A stretch of 34,409 nt of DNA from Desulfobacterales bacterium. GTDB taxonomy: Bacteria > Desulfobacterota > Desulfobacteria > Desulfobacterales > B30-G6. The notes below the pieces were generated by a model. That model saw only the letters and a program-made list of their open reading frames with translations, searched no databases and was not told where the DNA came from. The stretch spans positions 1 to 34,409 of the forward strand of contig JAOZRT010000013.1 of NCBI GenBank assembly GCA_029940035.1, read 5' to 3'. The first letter of the stretch is position 1, and every line of letters begins with the position of its first letter. Below are positions 29,157 through 34,409 of this stretch, piece after piece. The translations under genes and the position numbers were made by a program.

Positions 29157-31460
29157 ATGCAAAACTGGAAAATCACAGGCATCCTTGCCACCCTGGTCAT
29201 TGTCCTTTCAATGCCGCTCTTTGTGCTGAAACAACGGCTTGTGCCCGGAGGGGAGGCATTGCCGGACAGCAGGGCCGTGGCCGCGTTTGTGGGGCGGGAC
29301 AGGTGCATTGAATGCCACCGGGAGGAACATAAAAAGTGGCAGGGCTCGGATCATGACAAGGCCATGGCCATAGCTGATGAAACCAGTGTGCTGGGTGACT
29401 TCAACAACACTACCTTTACTCACAAGGGGGTGGCCTCCCGATTTTTCAGAAAGGAGAACCGCTTTTTTGTCAACACCGAGGGGCCGGGCGGGGAAAAAGG
29501 TGATTTTGAAATCAAATACACCTTTGGTTTCCGGCCGCTGCAGCAGTACCTGGTTCCGTTCCCCGGCGGCCGGCTCCAGTGCCTGCCCATCGCCTGGGAT
29601 GTTGAGAAAAAGAAGTGGTACCATCTTTATCCGGATGGGAAACTTCTGCCTGAAGACTGGCTGTACTGGACCAACAATGCCCAGAACTGGAACGGCATGT
29701 GCGCCGAATGCCATTCCACGAATTTAAAGAAAGGCTACGATCCGGATAAAGATACCTACCAGACAACCTGGGCGGAAATAAATGTCAGCTGTGAGGCCTG
29801 CCATGGCCCCGGGTCCAGGCATGCGGTCTGGGCTGACGCCCCTCCCATGGCCCGCTCGCAAACAGCGACAAATTATGACCTGGTGGTGGACACGGCCGAA
29901 ATGGACACCGAAGAACAGGTGATTTTGTGTGCCCGGTGCCACGCGCGACGGTCGCAGTTGGGAGATTTCAACCACCAGTACAACGATTTTTTGGAAAGCA
30001 TGGTTCCCCAACTGCTCAACACCGCTCTTTATTACGCAGATGGCCAGATATTGGACGAGGTTTACGTCTATGGTTCCTTTACCCAGAGCAAGATGTACAG
30101 CAAGGAAGTTCGCTGCAGCGACTGCCATGACGTCCATGCCTGCAGGCCGTTGCTGGATGGCAATCGGTTGTGCCTCCAGTGTCACCGCAGCGACATTTAC
30201 GACACGCGCGACCACCACTTTCACAAAAAAGCCGGAGAAAAGGGCGAGCCTATCCATATCGACGGCGAGGTTATAGACGTGGGGACAGGCGCCCAATGCA
30301 AAAATTGCCACATGCCGGGAAGATATTACATGGGCATTGACTTTCGTTTTGACCACAGCTTAAGGATTCCCCGGCCGGACTTGAGCATGCAGTTCGAAAC
30401 CCCCAATGCCTGCACCCAGTGCCACAGTGACAAGACCGACCAGTGGGCCGAAGAATACATCACCAAGTGGTACGGCATCCGCCGCCGGCCGCATTATGGA
30501 ACTGTGTTTGCAAACGCCCGCACAGGGGAGCCTGAAGCTATGGATGGCCTTGTCAGAATTGCCCATGACGCTTTGTTCCCCGCGATTGTCAGGTCAACCG
30601 CGCTTTCGTTGTTGAGTCCTTATCAGGGAGAAATGAGGGACCTGACGTTCAGGCGCGCTCTGGATGACGAAGAGTCGTTGATTCGCCACACGGCTTTGCG
30701 GCACTACACATCCCCGGACCTGGAGATGACTGAAAAGTTGCTTGCACCGCTATTATATGATCCCGTAAAGGGTGTACGCATGGAAGCCGCCGCCAATCTG
30801 GTTCCCATGTCGGGCCGATTGAAAACCAGATCCCACGAAAAGGCCTATGCCGCGGCCCTGAAGGAGTACAAGGCAGCCATGCACTATTCCCTGGATTTTG
30901 CATCCGCAGGGCACAACCTGGGAAATATGTATCGTTCCATGGGAAATGTGCGCGAGGCAGAAGCCCATTATTTAAGGGCCGTCCGGATCGATGATGCGTT
31001 TTTACCGGCTAAGGTCAATCTTGCCATGCTCTACAACGGAGAAGGCAACAACAAAGCGGCTGAAAAGCTGTTCCGTGAGGTCGTGGCGGCCAATCCGGAA
31101 TTTCACGAAGCCTCCTACTCGCTGGGCCTTCTTCTGGCAGAGAACAAGGATTACGCGGGCGCGGCCGTTTATCTGGCCAGGGCCGCGGAGGGCATGCCCG
31201 AAAGGGCCCGTGTGCATTACAACCTAGGTCTTCTGCTGCAGTACCTGAATAGGACGCAGGCGGCCGAAGCATCCTTGAAGCGTGCTGTCCGTCTTGAACC
31301 CGACAATTTGGACTTCTTGTACGCACTTGCCGATTTTTTCATAAAGCAGAAACGCTGGAGGGAAGCGGAAAGCGTAGCAAGGCAGATGAAGGAAAAGCAT
31401 ACGGATGAAAAAATCGGGCACGAGATATTGAACTATATTCAATCCAATCAAACTCCTTGA
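29157..31460 (+). CDS. Octaheme c-type cytochrome with C-terminal TPR domain
   Basis: N-terminal anchor; eight CXXCH motifs (CIECH, CAECH, CEACH, CARCH, CSDCH, CLQCH, CKNCH, CTQCH); C-terminal TPR-like repeats (AGHNLGNMYRSMGNVREAEAHYLRAVRIDDAF..., VHYNLGLLLQYLNRTQAAEASLKRAVRLEPDN). Confidence 0.93.
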   Translation: MQNWKITGILATLVIVLSMPLFVLKQRLVPGGEALPDSRAVAAFVGRDRCIECHREEHKKWQGSDHDKAMAIADETSVLGDFNNTTFTHKGVASRFFRKENRFFVNTEGPGGEKGDFEIKYTFGFRPLQQYLVPFPGGRLQCLPIAWDVEKKKWYHLYPDGKLLPEDWLYWTNNAQNWNGMCAECHSTNLKKGYDPDKDTYQTTWAEINVSCEACHGPGSRHAVWADAPPMARSQTATNYDLVVDTAEMDTEEQVILCARCHARRSQLGDFNHQYNDFLESMVPQLLNTALYYADGQILDEVYVYGSFTQSKMYSKEVRCSDCHDVHACRPLLDGNRLCLQCHRSDIYDTRDHHFHKKAGEKGEPIHIDGEVIDVGTGAQCKNCHMPGRYYMGIDFRFDHSLRIPRPDLSMQFETPNACTQCHSDKTDQWAEEYITKWYGIRRRPHYGTVFANARTGEPEAMDGLVRIAHDALFPAIVRSTALSLLSPYQGEMRDLTFRRALDDEESLIRHTALRHYTSPDLEMTEKLLAPLLYDPVKGVRMEAAANLVPMSGRLKTRSHEKAYAAALKEYKAAMHYSLDFASAGHNLGNMYRSMGNVREAEAHYLRAVRIDDAFLPAKVNLAMLYNGEGNNKAAEKLFREVVAANPEFHEASYSLGLLLAENKDYAGAAVYLARAAEGMPERARVHYNLGLLLQYLNRTQAAEASLKRAVRLEPDNLDFLYALADFFIKQKRWREAESVARQMKEKHTDEKIGHEILNYIQSNQTP

Positions 31461-31477
31461 ACTGAAGGTTATGAATT

Positions 31478-32566
31478 ATGTTGCAGATATTTAAAGACTG
31501 GACAAAACGGTATTTTTCAGACCCCCAGATGATTATCCTGGGGTTGATGCTGCTGCTGGGGTTTGCGATCATTTTTCTGCTGGGGGAGGTTCTCATGCCG
31601 GTTTTTGCCAGCATCGTGATCGCCTACCTGCTGGAGGGCATGGTCGGTTACCTCCACCGATGGAAAGCGCCCCGCATAGTGGCGGTTGTAATTGTTTTTC
31701 TCTCATTCATAACCGGCATGTTTGTTTTGGTTATCTGGCTGTTCCCCCTGCTGTCCCGTCAGATCAGCCAGTTGTTGCAGCAACTGCCGACCATGTTGAT
31801 CGATGGTCAGAAGCAGTTGATGCTGCTGCCGGAAAAATACCCTGACTTCATATCAGGGGACCAGGTACAGCAGATATTTGATGCCATCAGTTCAGGGATG
31901 ACATCCCTGGCCAGGCGGCTGCTTTCCCTTTCCCTGGCGTCGGTCATGGGGATCTTCACCTGGGTCGTCTACCTCATCCTGGTACCGTTTCTGGTCTTTT
32001 TTTTCCTGAAGGACAAAGATCGGATCCTGGAATGGACCAAGCTGCTTTTACCTGACAACCTTGATCTGACCACCACGGTCTGGTTCGAGGTGAACAAGCA
32101 GATTGCCAACTACATCCGCGGGAAAGGCTGGGAGATTCTGATTCTCTGGGGCATAAGCTACGCAGTTTTCAAGCTGATGGGCATGCAGTTCAGCCTGTTG
32201 CTTTCATTTTTTGTGGGGCTCTCCGTTATTCTGCCTTACATCGGTGTCACGGTGATGTTTCTGCCAGTGGCGCTGATCGCCTATTTCCAGTGGGGCTGGG
32301 GGGCTGATATGCTCTATGCCCTGATTGCTTATGCAGCCATACAGCTTTTTGACGGCAATATTCTCGCACCCCTGTTGCTCTCGGGCGTGGTTAATCTCCA
32401 CCCGGTGGCCATTATTATTGCCCTGCTTCTGTTCGGAGGGGTGTGGGGGGTGTGGGGGGTATTTTTTGCCATTCCCCTGGCCACCCTCATCAACACCGTC
32501 ATCAAAAACTGGCTGTTGAGATCCGAGGCGGGTGAGAAAACCAAGGTAGATGCCAGCTCCGAATAG
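31478..32566 (+). CDS. AI-2E family transporter (PerM/UPF0118-like)
   Basis: Multi-TM 362 aa; LILVPFLVFFFLKDKDRILEW, LPYIGVTVMFLPVALIAYFQWG, DGNILAPLLLSGVVNLHPVAIIIALLLFGGVWG. Confidence 0.92.
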   Translation: MLQIFKDWTKRYFSDPQMIILGLMLLLGFAIIFLLGEVLMPVFASIVIAYLLEGMVGYLHRWKAPRIVAVVIVFLSFITGMFVLVIWLFPLLSRQISQLLQQLPTMLIDGQKQLMLLPEKYPDFISGDQVQQIFDAISSGMTSLARRLLSLSLASVMGIFTWVVYLILVPFLVFFFLKDKDRILEWTKLLLPDNLDLTTTVWFEVNKQIANYIRGKGWEILILWGISYAVFKLMGMQFSLLLSFFVGLSVILPYIGVTVMFLPVALIAYFQWGWGADMLYALIAYAAIQLFDGNILAPLLLSGVVNLHPVAIIIALLLFGGVWGVWGVFFAIPLATLINTVIKNWLLRSEAGEKTKVDASSE

Positions 32567-32616
32567 TTTGGCGATTTGAAAAAATATCGATTCTTTTGAT
32601 TGAATAAATATATATA

Positions 32617-32653
32617 GGATTCAAAGGGTCCAGGTTTCAAGGGGTCGAGTGAT
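32617..32653. repeat. GGATTCAAAGGGTCC-type repeat, further copy
   Basis: AGGATTCAAAGGGTCCAGGTTTCAAGGGGTCGAGTGAT. Confidence 0.8.
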
Positions 32654-32694
32654 AGGCTGAAAAGGTTTAGTGCTAACTCTTTTGGGGAAGAACC

Positions 32695-32732
32695 ATAAAA
32701 AGCTTCCTGCCCGAAGGCAGAAAGCTTTTTAT
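32695..32732. terminator. Bidirectional intrinsic terminator between convergent genes
   Basis: ATAAAAAGCTTCCTGCC-CGAA-GGCAGAAAGCTTTTTAT: 17-bp arms with one mismatch, flanked by A and T tracts. Confidence 0.88.
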
Positions 32733-32740
32733 GATTGATA

Positions 32741-32783
32741 GCGACGCAGTCGCGTCACATAAAATCGTGGAACACGATTTTAT
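32741..32783. repeat. Two-hairpin element overlapping stop codon of substrate-binding protein gene
   Basis: GCGAC-GCA-GTCGC (32741-32753) then ATAAAATCGTG-GAA-CACGATTTTAT (32759-32783); stop complement tta at 32780-32782. Confidence 0.93.
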
Positions 32784-33622
32784 TCTTCGAGGTTGTCGAG
32801 CCAGGAAGCATTTCCAAGCCAGTAATCCGTAATACTTTCCAGGTTGCCGCTCATCTTCATGGTATTCATAAAATTATCCAGCCAGTTGACCAGCAAAGGA
32901 TCATTAGCCGGAACGGCAATGCCGATAGGTTCGTATGTCAAAGGCGTCACGACCGACAGCAGACCTTCATCCGGATATCGGTAAACAGAGACTATGCAGA
33001 TGGGGTAATCGGCGACCATGGCGTGGGCTTTCCCGGAACGCACCAGTTCTACGGCACTATCGTAGTCCTCGGTGGTGATGAGTTTCGCGTCAGGAATAGC
33101 CTCCTGGACAAAATACTGACTGGTTGAATCTTTGAGGGTGGCGAGAGTAATTTCAGTGCTGTTCACGTCATCGGCTTCTCTTGCCAGGGCAATGGTTTCC
33201 AGCTTGGTCAAGAAGGCTTTACCGGAAACAAAATAGGGGCCGACAAATGCGGCGCTCAGGTTTCTTTTGGGGGTGATGGTCATGTTGGACAGCACCATGT
33301 CCACCTTGCCTGATTCAAGGGCCGGCAGCAGTTCGGCAAAGGGCATGGTTTCGATTCTCAATTTAACCCCCATGGCACTCGCAATATAGCGGGCAATGTC
33401 GGGCTCGATGCCCACCACCTGTCCGTCTTTGGTGGTCATGTTGAGGGGCGGCATGCTACCGGCGGTGCCGACGACAAGCTCGCCATTTTGGACGACGCGG
33501 TCCATAACCGGTGAGGTACCGGCCGGAGTGGCGCCGGCATTCATTCCCGCACAACCAGTGACAACGGCCAGCAGGAGCATGCCGATCATAAGGAGCGTAT
33601 TGTTTTTCATCAGTGTTTTCAT
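32780..33622 (-). CDS. Periplasmic substrate-binding lipoprotein, amino-acid ABC transporter type (PBP2/SBP_bac_3)
   Basis: Lipobox LAVVTGC; GELVVGTAGSMPPLNMTTKDGQVVGIEPDIARYIASAMGVKLRIETMPFAELLPALESGKVDMVLSNMTITPKR. Confidence 0.93.
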   Translation of the reverse strand: MKTLMKNNTLLMIGMLLLAVVTGCAGMNAGATPAGTSPVMDRVVQNGELVVGTAGSMPPLNMTTKDGQVVGIEPDIARYIASAMGVKLRIETMPFAELLPALESGKVDMVLSNMTITPKRNLSAAFVGPYFVSGKAFLTKLETIALAREADDVNSTEITLATLKDSTSQYFVQEAIPDAKLITTEDYDSAVELVRSGKAHAMVADYPICIVSVYRYPDEGLLSVVTPLTYEPIGIAVPANDPLLVNWLDNFMNTMKMSGNLESITDYWLGNASWLDNLEE

Positions 33623-33707
33623 TTAGGACATCCTTTCGGTTGGTAGTAAGTTCTTTTGTGTAAAATGATATCAGTCTGAAGAAAAATTAATCATCAGGTT
33701 TTGGATG

Positions 33708-34280
33708 TCAATCATTCTCCAGATTACGGGTATAGTCGCTTGATTCACGGGAAAGCTGCTCCAGATCGTTGAGTTCCTTTTCCGCTTCCTGTGCTTTGGC
33801 TTCGGCCTCGGTGGCAATTTTTACCAGGCGTTCAGATTCGGCAACAGCTTGGTTTGTGGCATCCTTCTTGCGATCGATTTTGGCTTTGATGCTTTTTCGG
33901 TACCGGGCCCTGACGCCCCACATGCGAATATACTCATCTGTTTCCGTTTTCATCTGGTTGGCTTCATCAACGGTCGCATCCATCTCTTTTTTGGCTTTGT
34001 CCGCCTCGTGCCTTAACCGTTGTGCCTTTCGGCGGGCATCGTATTCCAGCATCAGGGCTCTCTGCTGGTTGGTTTTGTGTTTTTCGATCTGCGGGGTTTC
34101 TTTTTTGGGCTTGGCCTTGTAGGTAAGCTTGTCGGTTTGTTGGGCTTCGGCCGGCGGTTTGGATTCGGTAATATGGACAACACCATCTTTATCCGTCCAC
34201 GTGTAGAGCGTTTTGGCCAGGGCACCATGCGCTAAAAAAAAGAGCAGGGCCGGGATGATGTAGATAATCGCTCTGTGCAT
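33708..34280 (-). CDS. DUF4124 domain secreted protein with coiled-coil C-terminus
   Basis: Signal peptide, KTLYTWTDKDGVVHITESKPPAEA (DUF4124), then long charged heptad-rich region. Confidence 0.88.
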   Translation of the reverse strand: MHRAIIYIIPALLFFLAHGALAKTLYTWTDKDGVVHITESKPPAEAQQTDKLTYKAKPKKETPQIEKHKTNQQRALMLEYDARRKAQRLRHEADKAKKEMDATVDEANQMKTETDEYIRMWGVRARYRKSIKAKIDRKKDATNQAVAESERLVKIATEAEAKAQEAEKELNDLEQLSRESSDYTRNLEND

Positions 34281-34409
34281 ATCCGTTTCCTTGTTGGCGG
34301 TTTACCTGAATAAGCCGTTTTGAAACATGTTTCCAGGGTCCCGTTAGCTTATAAAAATCTTGTTGCGGTCGTCAACCGGAATATGGGCTTCGTCTTCCCT
34401 TCTGACGTT

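Noticed and set aside
32695-32732. Additional dispersed repeat
   Set aside because: Better explained as a bidirectional intrinsic terminator between convergent genes (A and T tracts, single hairpin).

Overview
Window from a Desulfobacterota-like (sulfate-reducer-type) chromosome; the taxon is inferred from gene content. It contains about 29 supported protein genes. No rRNA, tRNA, CRISPR array or transposase gene was recognised. Core genes: gatB, queA, tgt, glnS, and a NifU-C domain protein. Main metabolic block (9.8-20.3 kb): a methylmalonyl-CoA / transcarboxylase module comprising epimerase, B12-dependent mutase, MeaB GTPase, 12S-like carboxyltransferase, small OadG-like protein, 5S-like carboxyltransferase fused to a biotin carrier, sucC and sucD. 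It is followed by hypA-hypB, a MEMO-family gene, a tetraheme cytochrome c, and a cytochrome b / Rieske / octaheme-TPR respiratory cluster. The most unusual material is intergenic. Two four-helix-bundle (S23 / TIGR02436-like) genes are each bracketed by inverted repeats. One of them (9146..9502) sits between two oppositely oriented arrays of roughly 20-bp-period mini-hairpins with 5-bp covarying stems and GNA triloops, including a 56-bp higher-order repeat. Single and paired hairpins of similar design, several touching stop codons, recur at other loci. Several further palindromic repeat families occupy other gaps. All assignments are by reading the sequence and translations; no database search was run.
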